Source: an uncultured Faecalitalea sp.
GTDB taxonomy: Bacteria; Bacillota_I; Bacilli_A; Erysipelotrichales; Erysipelotrichaceae
Assembly (NCBI GenBank): GCA_946408025.1
Contig: CAMJQJ010000002.1
Location: forward strand, 1 to 64,000
Direction: 5' to 3'
DNA length: 64,000 nucleotides
In this document: positions 8,698-18,053 of the stretch, piece by piece
Position numbering within the stretch: the stretch's first letter is position 1
Layout: every line of letters begins with the position of its first letter
Made by a program: the position numbers and the translations under genes
Notes under the pieces: model-generated
Told to the model about the DNA's origin: nothing
Seen by the model: the letters and a program-made list of their open reading frames with translations, nothing else
Databases searched by the model: none

Positions 8698-9510
8698 CTA
8701 GATATTTAAATTTCTTTGAATTTGAACAGGAACGGTATTATTGTTTGAGTTTTTGTAAAGTTCCATCATAAATATGCATTTATCAGCTCTTGTGATAGAT
8801 GTAGTATATTCTAAGATCTCTTCATTTTTGGTATATGATAAGCGAGTGATCTTAAAACCAGGGATTTCTTGGTCGCAATTCAATAGCTCTTTGTCTTTTT
8901 GTGATAAGAAAACAGCTTCAATACTTTCGATAGCATGAAATGGATCTAAAAAGTATTTTTTGGATAAGATCGTATATAGTGATTGTGAAGTAAAGTCATA
9001 TGTTTCTATGCCGGGACATAAGTAATACGGGATATACGTACTTTCACATAAAATAGGGACTCCATTAGCTTTGCGGATTCTCTTTAATAAAAATACTTTG
9101 GTATTGGATTGAGGTAGTTGAAGGATGTTCTTTATTTTTTCATCTATATGATCTACTATGGCACATTCAATAACACTTGAAGAAGGGGAAACACCAATGT
9201 TTTCCATATTCTCTGAAAAATTATATAGATAATTAATATTTCTTTTTAGTTTAGGACTGGATATAAAAGAGCCTTTTCCTCTTTTTCGGATTAGATAACC
9301 ATCTTCTATTAGCATTTCCATGGTTTTTCGAACGGTAGATCTACTAATATCTAATGAGTCGCAGATAATTATTTCAGGTAACATTTGGTCGCCCTCTTTT
9401 AGAGCTCCTGTAAGGATGAGTCTTTTAAAATAGTCGTATAATTGTTGATATAAAGGAGTAGTGCTTTCTAAATCTAGATGAAAGGTGTCTTTAAAAGTGT
9501 TGATATCCAT
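8698..9510 (-). CDS. GntR family transcriptional regulator with UTRA effector domain
   Basis: PLYQQLYDYFKRLILTGALKEGDQ wHTH, C-terminal UTRA-like domain; upstream of deoC on same strand. Confidence 0.9.
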   Translation of the reverse strand: MDINTFKDTFHLDLESTTPLYQQLYDYFKRLILTGALKEGDQMLPEIIICDSLDISRSTVRKTMEMLIEDGYLIRKRGKGSFISSPKLKRNINYLYNFSENMENIGVSPSSSVIECAIVDHIDEKIKNILQLPQSNTKVFLLKRIRKANGVPILCESTYIPYYLCPGIETYDFTSQSLYTILSKKYFLDPFHAIESIEAVFLSQKDKELLNCDQEIPGFKITRLSYTKNEEILEYTTSITRADKCIFMMELYKNSNNNTVPVQIQRNLNI

Positions 9511-9619
9511 TGTTAGTCTCCTTTTGTATGATCGTATTATATCATAATTTTGCCTATGAATTGTTTCTATATAGTAAATGATATATGGTATTAATGGTTG
9601 AATAAAAGAGGTGTATTAA

Positions 9620-10162
9620 ATGAATCGATGTCGGTGGTGTAATGAAAAAAATGAGAAATACGTAATATATCATGATAACGAATGGGGCGTATTAAATTTA
9701 AATGATGACTATTTATTTGAAATGCTCGTATTAGAATCGTTTCAAGCAGGTTTATCTTGGGAATGTGTTTTAAATAAAAGAGAAGCATTCCGTATCGCCT
9801 TTGATCATTTCGATAGAGATAAGATACAAAATTATGGGGAAAAGAAAATAGAAGAATTAAAATTGAATTCAGATATAATACGAAATACATTGAAAATTAA
9901 AGCTGCGATTAAAAATGCAGCAGTATTCTCTAACATAGTAAATGAAAAAGGCTCGTTTAAAAATTATTTAGAAGAATTCACTCAAGGAAAGATATATTAT
10001 GAAACAGGTCTTACTAATTCTGATCTATCGGATGCAATTTCCAAAGATTTAAAGGAACGTGGAATGAAGTTTGTAGGTACAAAAATTATATATTCTTTCC
10101 TACAGGCAGTAGGAATCATAAACTCACATGAAATAGGTTGTTTTAAACATGTAAAAAAATAG
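9620..10162 (+). CDS. tag: DNA-3-methyladenine glycosylase I
   Basis: MNRCRWCNEKNEKYVIYHDNEWG, FQAGLSWECVLNKREAF. Confidence 0.93.
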   Translation: MNRCRWCNEKNEKYVIYHDNEWGVLNLNDDYLFEMLVLESFQAGLSWECVLNKREAFRIAFDHFDRDKIQNYGEKKIEELKLNSDIIRNTLKIKAAIKNAAVFSNIVNEKGSFKNYLEEFTQGKIYYETGLTNSDLSDAISKDLKERGMKFVGTKIIYSFLQAVGIINSHEIGCFKHVKK

Positions 10163-10168
10163 ATAGAA

Positions 10169-11077
10169 CTATTTAGAATATATTTTCTTTTTCATTAAAG
10201 ACATAAAAGTTTGTGCAGCGGGTGAGAATGTCTGATATTTTTTTGTGACGATATATAAATCGACAGATAATTCTGGAACGATTTTTCTGAACGTAAGGTT
10301 TCTACCTTCTGTATTCACTAAATTTTCAAGACATAAGGCATATCCGATTCCGTGTTCTACCATAAAAGTAGCATTGTAGATCAAGTTATAAGTGCCCACG
10401 ATATTCATTAAAGAATCTGCCGAATCAAACCAGTCGACATTTTGATGTCCAACATAGATTTGATCGCTTAAAATGATAGGTAATGATTTCAGTTGGTCAA
10501 TATTGATATAGTTTTGTTTTGCTAATTCACAATTGGCGGGTATCAATAATCCATAAATGTCTTTCTTATATAGATTTAAATATTCATATTTATCCTGGCG
10601 TACAGGTCCTAAAAGAAGTCCCATATCATCGATGCCCTTATCAAGTCTCTCTAAAACAGCATCTGCATTCCCGCTATAGGTTCTTAATAAAATATTAGGA
10701 TGTTGCTGATGCAGTTCTTCCATCCAATTTGCGATCATATCCATAACTATTGTTTCTCCGCATCCAATAGAGATTTGACCTGTGAGTTCACTGCCTTTAC
10801 AACTTAAGGATATCTCGGTTGATTTGATTAATTCTAAAATTTCTTGAGCCCTTTTTTGAAGAAATTCTCCTTCTTGTGTCAATGTAATCTTTCTTTTTCC
10901 GCGAATGAATAGCTGTTTTCCTATTTTTTCTTCCAATTCCATCATTTGTTTAGATAGAGTTGATTGGCTAATATAAAGAGATTTAGCTGCGTGGGAAATG
11001 TTTTTTTCATGACTAAGAACTAAAAAATATTCTAATAATCGAGTTTCTAACATAATGATTCTCCTTTTATTATTCAA
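10169..11077 (-). CDS. LysR family transcriptional regulator
   Basis: LEYFLVLSHEKNISHAAKSLYISQSTLSKQMMELEE HTH. Confidence 0.93.
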   Translation of the reverse strand: MNNKRRIIMLETRLLEYFLVLSHEKNISHAAKSLYISQSTLSKQMMELEEKIGKQLFIRGKRKITLTQEGEFLQKRAQEILELIKSTEISLSCKGSELTGQISIGCGETIVMDMIANWMEELHQQHPNILLRTYSGNADAVLERLDKGIDDMGLLLGPVRQDKYEYLNLYKKDIYGLLIPANCELAKQNYINIDQLKSLPIILSDQIYVGHQNVDWFDSADSLMNIVGTYNLIYNATFMVEHGIGYALCLENLVNTEGRNLTFRKIVPELSVDLYIVTKKYQTFSPAAQTFMSLMKKKIYSK

Positions 11078-11157
11078 AAAAAGAATAATAACCTATTCAA
11101 TATAACTATTTGTAATTAAAAGGCTTTCTGATTATAGTATAAGCGGGAAGTGATGAT

Positions 11158-11994
11158 ATGGAAATAAAAAATAAAATATTTGATGAAGAACGAGCATTTT
11201 ATGCATCAAAACATTTAATTATTAAAAACTGTAAGATTGATGGTCCAAGAGATGGAGAAAGTGCTTTTAAAGAGTGTGAGGATATTGTTGTTAATTCAAC
11301 GTATTTAAATTTGCGCTATCCATTTTGGCATGATCACTGTGTAAAAATTAAACAAAGTGATATGACAGAAAATTGTCGAGCAGCATTATGGTATTCGGAT
11401 CATATTCATATATCAAATACAAATTTACATGGGATAAAGGCAGTACGAGAATGCGATAATGTGATTCTAAATTCATGTGATATTGATTCATCAGAATTTG
11501 GATGGATGAGTCGCAATGTTTTAATAAAAGATACAAAAGTAATAAGTGAATATTTTATGATGAGGTCATCTAATATACAACTAGATAAGGTTGATTTTAA
11601 AGGAAAATATTCTTTTCAATATGTAAAGAATGGTAGAATTAACCATTGTAATTTTGATACAAAAGATGCATTTTGGCATGCAGAAGATATTTGGGTGACA
11701 GATTCTGTTTTAAAAGGTGAATATTTGGGTTGGTATAGTAAAAATTTAGTTCTTGAAAATTGTACGATAATTGGCACACAACCTTTTTGTTATTGTGAAG
11801 GATTGCGATTGGTCAATTGTAAAATGATAGATACGGATTTAGCATTTGAGAAATCTGATGTAAATGCAACGATTACTACCCCTGTTCTAAGTATTAAAAA
11901 TCCTTATTCAGGAACGATTGTTGTACCTGAGCTTGAAGAACTCATCATCGATGATCCATTAGCAAAAGGAGAAATTGTCTATGATACAATTTAA
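11158..11994 (+). CDS. DUF3737-type right-handed beta-helix protein
   Basis: Repeating N-x-x-(I/V/L) strand pattern with FWH/YFM/FCY ladders; recalled DUF3737 family similarity. Confidence 0.8.
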   Translation: MEIKNKIFDEERAFYASKHLIIKNCKIDGPRDGESAFKECEDIVVNSTYLNLRYPFWHDHCVKIKQSDMTENCRAALWYSDHIHISNTNLHGIKAVRECDNVILNSCDIDSSEFGWMSRNVLIKDTKVISEYFMMRSSNIQLDKVDFKGKYSFQYVKNGRINHCNFDTKDAFWHAEDIWVTDSVLKGEYLGWYSKNLVLENCTIIGTQPFCYCEGLRLVNCKMIDTDLAFEKSDVNATITTPVLSIKNPYSGTIVVPELEELIIDDPLAKGEIVYDTI

Positions 11995-12337
11995 AATGTA
12001 TATTAACGGCAATGAATTGATTGTTGAAACTGTTTCGAATTCTTCATCTGAAGCACTTATTCGAGATTTACAAAAATCGGATATCAAACTGGAGATGAAA
12101 GATTATGCTAATATGGAAAAATTTGGTGTGCTTGAACATTCATATCCAAGGAATGATGAATATTTTAAGACAACATGTCGTGATGTAATTTTATATGAAG
12201 GAAATATATTGGCGATTTATTATAATCCAAATTCTTGGAATTTCACAAAAATTGGAAGAATCATCAATATAAATGATGAAGAGTATAAAGAAGTTTTAGG
12301 AAATGGTGATGTAACAGCGCTATTAAGCTTGGATTGA
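11981..12337 (+). CDS. Cyclophilin-like fold protein
   Basis: MIQFKMYINGNEL...CRDVILYEGNILAIYYNPNSWNFTKIGRI, typical of bacterial cyclophilin-like proteins. Confidence 0.75.
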   Translation: MIQFKMYINGNELIVETVSNSSSEALIRDLQKSDIKLEMKDYANMEKFGVLEHSYPRNDEYFKTTCRDVILYEGNILAIYYNPNSWNFTKIGRIININDEEYKEVLGNGDVTALLSLD

Positions 12338-12361
12338 TAATGATCATGAGGAGAAGATATT

Positions 12362-13033
12362 ATGAAAAATTCAGATGTTCAATTTATAACAAGAATGGAA
12401 AACTTTGCTTTTAAAGAAGTTGTTGAAGAAGAAAGTGTTTATTTAAAACCAACAGAACGAAATTTGGCTATTCTTGCTAGCCTGATAGCCTGCCAAGGAA
12501 TCGATGTTTTTAAAATGATGTTGGAAAAGGCACTAGATGAAGGGCTGGATCCAGTGATGGTAAAAGAAATGGTCTATCAATCCGTTGATTATGTAGGCAT
12601 GGGAAAAATGTGGGACTTTTTGAAGGTTGTCAATGATGTTTTAGAAACAAAAAATCTCTCACTAGATGCCGGAGAAGAAACCACAACAATGGAAAATCGC
12701 CTTGAAAAAGGGGTAGAGGCTCAAATGATTATTTTTGGGGATACAATGAAAGAGGCATGGAAAAACTCTACGGTCAATCGATGGCTTGCGCAAAATTGTT
12801 TTGGAGATTACTATACACGAACTGGATTGAGTTTGGCCCAAAGAGAGATGATAACATTTTGTTTTTTAATGGCATTGGGAGGTTGTGAGCCACAACTTGA
12901 TGCGCATATTCAAGGCAATATTAATCTAGGGAATGATCCGGATTTTTTGGTGAGAGTTGTACATCAATGTTTACCATATATTGGATATCCTAGAAGTTTG
13001 AATGCTTTGAATGCAATTAAAAAAATTCAATAA
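12362..13033 (+). CDS. Carboxymuconolactone decarboxylase (CMD) family protein, two CMD halves
   Basis: LTERNLAILASLIACQ..., SLAQREMITFCFLMALGGCEPQLDAHIQGNI. Confidence 0.85.
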   Translation: MKNSDVQFITRMENFAFKEVVEEESVYLKPTERNLAILASLIACQGIDVFKMMLEKALDEGLDPVMVKEMVYQSVDYVGMGKMWDFLKVVNDVLETKNLSLDAGEETTTMENRLEKGVEAQMIIFGDTMKEAWKNSTVNRWLAQNCFGDYYTRTGLSLAQREMITFCFLMALGGCEPQLDAHIQGNINLGNDPDFLVRVVHQCLPYIGYPRSLNALNAIKKIQ

Positions 13034-13061
13034 ATTTTGTTCATTAAAGCACTATATCCCC

Positions 13062-13090
13062 TTGAAAACACAAAAAGAGCTTGCTATAAT
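13062..13090 (+). promoter_or_regulatory. Promoter of rpmE
   Basis: TTGAAA, 17-bp spacer, TATAAT. Confidence 0.75.
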
Positions 13091-13103
13091 TGATTAGCAC
13101 TTA

Positions 13104-13128
13104 CTTTAAGCTCACATGGAGTTTAAGG
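13104..13128 (+). promoter_or_regulatory. Stem-loop in rpmE 5' leader (possible L31 autoregulatory leader)
   Basis: CTTTAAGCTC-acatg-GAGTTTAAGG 10-bp stem with wobble pairs immediately upstream of the SD. Confidence 0.45.
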
Positions 13129-13145
13129 CGGAAGGAGGAAATAGT

Positions 13146-13358
13146 ATGAAAAAAGGAATTCATCCAAATTACCATACTGTTAAATGTATCTGTTCATCTT
13201 GTGGTGCAGAATTCGAAACTGGTAGTACGATCAAAGGCGATGAAATGCGTGTAGATACTTGCAGCAATTGCCATCCATTCTTTACAGGTCGTCAGCGTTT
13301 CGCAGCTGCTCAGGGACGTATCGAGAAGTTTAACAAGAAATATGGTTTAAACAAATAG
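13146..13358 (+). CDS. rpmE: 50S ribosomal protein L31 (zinc-ribbon type)
   Basis: [28 protein letters not shown]...[10 protein letters not shown]. Confidence 0.97.
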   Translation: MKKGIHPNYHTVKCICSSCGAEFETGSTIKGDEMRVDTCSNCHPFFTGRQRFAAAQGRIEKFNKKYGLNK

Positions 13359-13380
13359 GTTTAACGTATACAGAAAATGA

Positions 13381-13410
13381 AAAGTCTGGAGAGATCCAGA
13401 CTTTTTTTGT
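13381..13410 (+). terminator. Intrinsic terminator
   Basis: AAGTCTGG-agagat-CCAGACTTTTTTT. Confidence 0.8.
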
Positions 13411-13441
13411 CGTTTCATCAATATCAGGTGTAATAGAAAAT

Positions 13442-14599
13442 ATGAAATGTTATCAATGTGGAAATGAAGATGAACGATATTTTGCCTATGATAAGGGTGT
13501 TTATTATTGTCGCAAATGTGTTGCCTTTGGAAGAATGGATGCATATGAAAGAAAGAAGAGTTGTAATTTATCCGTACGAAAAATTAATGTAAGTCCACAG
13601 TTAAAATATGAATTGACGGATAAACAAAAGGAAATCTCGCATAAGATAGTAGAATATCTGAAACAAAAGAAAGATGTATTTGTATATGCCGCAACTGGGG
13701 CAGGCAAAACAGAATTGGTTTTTGATTGTATTTGTTTTTACTTATCACAAGGAAAGAAAGTGGGATTTGCAATCAGTCGAAGACAAGTTGTGTTAGAAAT
13801 TGCCCAAAGATTACGTCAAGCCTTTCCAACGTTAAATGTTGTAGAGGTGACACAAGGATATACAACGATTACGGATGGCGATATTATTGTTTGTACTATG
13901 CATCAACTTTATCGCTATCCTGATGGTTTTGATCTTTTGATCATGGATGAAGTCGATGCGTTTCCTTATGTTGGAAATGATGTGTTGCAGACAATCACTA
14001 AAAGAGCCTGTAAAGGACAGAGAGTTTTATTGAGCGCTACGCCCGATGAAGAAAGTCTACAAAAGATCAAACAGAAAGAAATGGAGATGGTCACGTTATT
14101 TGAAAGGCCTCATAAACATCCTCTGGTTGTACCAAAAGTATATGAGTGTAATTTATTTTTTCAGGTACTCATGATCATAGAATGTTGTTACAGTTGGACA
14201 AGGCAGTCAAAACAAGTATTGATCTTTGTGCCTAGAAGACAGGATTGTATATGGTTAAATACGATCTTAAAACTCTTTTTTCGCTCTTCCATGATTCATT
14301 CGCAAACGAAAGAAAAAGATGAAATCTTAGATCGATTTCGACAAAAAGGATTAGACGTACTGGTTTGTACAACACTTTTAGAAAGGGGGATCACGGTACC
14401 AAGCGTGCAGGTGATTGTATGTCAGGCAGATCATGCGGTATTTACCAGCGCAAGCTTGATTCAAATATTTGGTCGAGTAGGAAGAAGTTTTGATGATCCA
14501 ACGGGAAAGGGAGTGTGCTTATGTTTTCAAAAAAATCAGGCAATCAAAGATTGTGTCGATCAGCTTTGCCAGATGAACGCTTCTGCCTCGACTGTTTAG
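13442..14599 (+). CDS. comFA: ComFA-type DEAD/DEAH DNA helicase (competence)
   Basis: Zn-finger CYQCGN...CRKC, AATGAGKTELVF, MDEVDAFPY, helicase motifs IV-VI. Confidence 0.9.
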   Translation: MKCYQCGNEDERYFAYDKGVYYCRKCVAFGRMDAYERKKSCNLSVRKINVSPQLKYELTDKQKEISHKIVEYLKQKKDVFVYAATGAGKTELVFDCICFYLSQGKKVGFAISRRQVVLEIAQRLRQAFPTLNVVEVTQGYTTITDGDIIVCTMHQLYRYPDGFDLLIMDEVDAFPYVGNDVLQTITKRACKGQRVLLSATPDEESLQKIKQKEMEMVTLFERPHKHPLVVPKVYECNLFFQVLMIIECCYSWTRQSKQVLIFVPRRQDCIWLNTILKLFFRSSMIHSQTKEKDEILDRFRQKGLDVLVCTTLLERGITVPSVQVIVCQADHAVFTSASLIQIFGRVGRSFDDPTGKGVCLCFQKNQAIKDCVDQLCQMNASASTV

Positions 14600-15222
14600 A
14601 ATACCTTGATGAAGAAACCACATTTACGCGTATGTTTTTAAATGAAGATGTGCTATGTAGTAGTTGTCGATCTAAATGGATAGAGCACAAGAAAATATAT
14701 AATATTAATGGAATAAACTATCATATTTTATATGAATATGATGAAAATCTAGAAAGTTTCTTTTTCCGTTATAAGGAACAAAGAGATATTGTTTTAGCTT
14801 TGTCCTTTTTACATCTTTATAAGGATCGATTTAAAAAAACAATGAAGAGATATATGGTGTGTGGTGTCTGCAGCTCGGATGAAAAATACTTACAAAGAGG
14901 CTTTTTACCTTTGGAAGAAATCTTTAAAAGCATAAATATAAGGATATATTTTCCTTTATATAAAACACTTGACTTTAAACAAAGTAAACATTCAAAAAAA
15001 GAAAGAACACAAATAGAAAAAATCATTCAAAGAAAAAATATGTATCCTATAGTTTTAAAGAATATTCTTTTGGTCGATGATGTTCTTACCACGGGAGCAA
15101 CAATACATAGGGCTTGCGAATTGTTAAAACCGTCCACAGTTTTTGTGATTGCGGCGCATTCTTTATGGATCAAAGAAAATAAGCCATATGAACAGGTAGA
15201 AAAAAAGCATACATTTTGGTAA
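14515..15222 (+). CDS. comFC: ComFC family phosphoribosyltransferase-like protein
   Basis: Overlaps comFA; Cys-rich N-terminus, ILLVDDVLTTGATI PRPP-binding motif. Confidence 0.88.
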   Translation: MLMFSKKSGNQRLCRSALPDERFCLDCLEYLDEETTFTRMFLNEDVLCSSCRSKWIEHKKIYNINGINYHILYEYDENLESFFFRYKEQRDIVLALSFLHLYKDRFKKTMKRYMVCGVCSSDEKYLQRGFLPLEEIFKSINIRIYFPLYKTLDFKQSKHSKKERTQIEKIIQRKNMYPIVLKNILLVDDVLTTGATIHRACELLKPSTVFVIAAHSLWIKENKPYEQVEKKHTFW

Positions 15223-15245
15223 AATTAGGCCAAAGGGGGATTCTT

Positions 15246-16538
15246 ATGAGTCAAAAGCATTCAAAGAGTCAAGATGAAATATCTCAATTATTAGATTCTT
15301 TTGAAGTGGAAGATACTTTAGAAGAAAAAATGGAGAATTTCACACAAGAGAAAGAAAGACAGTCACGAATCGAAAGAGCAAAAAAGAACTCTAAAGATTT
15401 TAATAGAAGAAATACCGAAGAAATGGATCTTACACAGATCATTGATCCAATCGATGATTTTGAGTTTGAAGATGAAGAATATGAGGAAGATAGTTCACAA
15501 ACAAAGACCATGATGTGGGACAAAGATCAAATTGATCAGGAAACCACAGACACCAATAAGACCGTTGTCATCAACGATGATGAGATTCAGTCTTTGTTGG
15601 AGGAAGATAAAGGTCCGAAATTAAAACGTGAAGTTCATCGAGGAAGTGCTAAAAAGCCTAATCAAGATAAGAAAAAGATTGCGATCATCATTGCCGGTGT
15701 CGTCGCGGTGATATTGGCAGGTGTTGCCATTTTTGGTGTGATTAATCTGATTGGCGGTTTAGGAAGCGATGACCAGATTTCAGAAGAAGAACAAAAACAA
15801 AACTATGAAAAAATTCTGGCGTGGGCTAATGATTATGATTCCTTAACGGATGATGAAAAAGCCGATATCATTGATTTTGAAACAATGTTTAATCGATTGA
15901 GCGATGAACAACAAAGTGAAATCAATAAAGTGTTGAAATCAAAGACCGGAAAAACATTTGATGAATTGTTGGCACAGGCTAAATCAGATGCCAAGGACAA
16001 AGCGGATTCATCTAACAATAACACTGAAGTAGCTCAACAAAAAGCCAAGTTAAAAGAGCAGATCAGTAATCTTGAAAGTGATTTAGCTGATGCAAAACAA
16101 GCTTTAGATGATGCTAATTCAAAGCTAAGTACAGCCAAGAGCAATCTAAGTTCGATTCAATCTAAAGTTTCATCGGCAAATTCGACCTTGTCAAGTGCAC
16201 AATCTCGAAAGGCAGCAGCTGACCAGGCTTTAGCGGATCTGGAAGCAGAAAGACAGGCAATCGAAGATAAAGATAATTCTGAATTAACAAATGAAGATTA
16301 TCAAAGACTTCAGGAACTTTATAACAAGCGTCCTGGCTTATTGCAGGAACAAAGTGATGCACAATCTGCAGTAGAAAGCGCACAGGCAACATATGATGAT
16401 TTAGTTTCTCAACAAACGCAGGCCAGCAGTGAAGTGGATAGTGCGCAAAGTGTGGTTAATGAAGCTCAAAGCAAATATGATTCTATCAATTCAGAATTAC
16501 AGAGCTTGCGAAAACAATTGGATAGTTTAGATGATTAG
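15246..16538 (+). CDS. Single-TM protein with acidic N-terminal segment and long coiled-coil extracytoplasmic domain
   Basis: TM KKIAIIIAGVVAVILAGVAIFGVINLIGG; heptad-rich Ala/Ser/Gln coiled coil to C-terminus. Confidence 0.85.
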   Translation: MSQKHSKSQDEISQLLDSFEVEDTLEEKMENFTQEKERQSRIERAKKNSKDFNRRNTEEMDLTQIIDPIDDFEFEDEEYEEDSSQTKTMMWDKDQIDQETTDTNKTVVINDDEIQSLLEEDKGPKLKREVHRGSAKKPNQDKKKIAIIIAGVVAVILAGVAIFGVINLIGGLGSDDQISEEEQKQNYEKILAWANDYDSLTDDEKADIIDFETMFNRLSDEQQSEINKVLKSKTGKTFDELLAQAKSDAKDKADSSNNNTEVAQQKAKLKEQISNLESDLADAKQALDDANSKLSTAKSNLSSIQSKVSSANSTLSSAQSRKAAADQALADLEAERQAIEDKDNSELTNEDYQRLQELYNKRPGLLQEQSDAQSAVESAQATYDDLVSQQTQASSEVDSAQSVVNEAQSKYDSINSELQSLRKQLDSLDD

Positions 16539-16550
16539 TAATGTAGATCT

Positions 16551-16580
16551 TTCTGTTTGATGCAGGAAGATCTTTTTTTT
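16551..16580 (+). terminator. Intrinsic terminator
   Basis: GATCTTTCTG...CAGGAAGATC followed by T8. Confidence 0.7.
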
Positions 16581-16685
16581 GATCAATTTTAATGCAAAGA
16601 AAGTCTTAGAACATGATTTTTTCCGTTTCTAGTTTGAATGCATGCTAATTTTTGTTAGAATAGTATAGGAAAGCAAGGTGAAAAA

Positions 16686-18038
16686 ATGCGTAACGCTATC
16701 ATATTGGCGGCCGGCAAAGGAACTCGTATGAAATCGGATGCAAGTAAGGTAATGCATACGATCATTGACCGGCCAATGTTAGGATATATCATTGATGCAT
16801 TGAAAGCTGTGCATGTTGATCGAATCGTGGTTGTTGTGGGATATCAGGCGCAGACGATCAAGGATGCTTATCCAGATGTAGAATTTGCAATGCAGGAAAC
16901 CCAATTAGGAACAGGACATGCAGTAATGCAGTGCCAATGTTTAAAAGATGCTAAAGGAGATACGTTGATCATCAACGGAGATGGTCCATGTATTCAACCA
17001 GAAACTCTAGAAAGACTGTTTAAAGAAAATGAAGATGCAGCTGGAACTTTATTGACAGCCGTACTTGAAGATGGAGCTCATTATGGACGTATCGTTCGTA
17101 ATGAAAATAATGATGTTGTCTCTATCGTAGAGGCAAAAGATTGTACAGAGGAACAAAAACAGATTCGTGAAATCAATGCGGGAATGTATTGTTTCAAGAA
17201 TGATGTATTGTTTGAAAACATCAATGAATTAAAGACAAATAATGCTCAGCATGAATATTACTTAACTGATATCGTTTCTATTCTTTCTTCAAAAGGAATG
17301 AAGATCAAAGGCCTTCCAATTGAAGATCGAGACGAAGTGATGGGAATCAACGATTGCGTAGAATTAAATAAGGCATATACGTGGATGAGAAATAAACTCA
17401 ATCATAAATGGATGGCCAATGGAGTTCAGATCGTAGACCCAGAACGTACTGTAATTGGAAAAGATGTAGTTATTGGACATGATGTCATCATTCATCCAAA
17501 TGTGGAAATTTTAGGGAAAACAGTTATTGGAGACCATGTAGAGATTTTAGGTGGTTCTTATTTGAATAATGCTGTTATCAAAGATCATGTAACGATCGAT
17601 TCCAGCAAGATCCAGGATTCAAGCGTGGATGAATATACTACGGTTGGACCAATGTCTCATTTACGAAACAATACTCATGTTGGAAAACATTGCCGTATTG
17701 GTAACTTTGTTGAATTTAAGAACACAAATTTTGGCGATGGTTCAAAATGTGCTCATTTAACGTATGTTGGAGACAGTGATGTTGGTAAAAATGTTAATTT
17801 TGGTTGTGGCGTAGTCACAGTAAATTATGATGGCAAAAACAAGTTTAGAACAACGATCAAAGATGGAGCTTTCATCGGATCTAATGTAAACTTGATTGCG
17901 CCGGTCACGATCGGAGAAAATGCTCTGTTAGCTGCCGGCAGTACGATAACGGATGATGTTGAAGATGGCGATATGGGAATCGCAAGAAATCGTCAATCCA
18001 ACAAAGAAGGTTATGGTACACAATATAAAAACAAGTAG
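16686..18038 (+). CDS. glmU: Bifunctional UDP-GlcNAc pyrophosphorylase / GlcN-1-P acetyltransferase
   Basis: ILAAGKGTRMKS, left-handed beta-helix C-terminus. Confidence 0.98.
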   Translation: MRNAIILAAGKGTRMKSDASKVMHTIIDRPMLGYIIDALKAVHVDRIVVVVGYQAQTIKDAYPDVEFAMQETQLGTGHAVMQCQCLKDAKGDTLIINGDGPCIQPETLERLFKENEDAAGTLLTAVLEDGAHYGRIVRNENNDVVSIVEAKDCTEEQKQIREINAGMYCFKNDVLFENINELKTNNAQHEYYLTDIVSILSSKGMKIKGLPIEDRDEVMGINDCVELNKAYTWMRNKLNHKWMANGVQIVDPERTVIGKDVVIGHDVIIHPNVEILGKTVIGDHVEILGGSYLNNAVIKDHVTIDSSKIQDSSVDEYTTVGPMSHLRNNTHVGKHCRIGNFVEFKNTNFGDGSKCAHLTYVGDSDVGKNVNFGCGVVTVNYDGKNKFRTTIKDGAFIGSNVNLIAPVTIGENALLAAGSTITDDVEDGDMGIARNRQSNKEGYGTQYKNK

Positions 18039-18053
18039 AGGGAAGGACAAAAC

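Noticed and set aside
14515-14599. Possible frameshift between comFA and comFC
   Set aside because: Both proteins are complete; an overlap is a plausible operon arrangement rather than a broken gene
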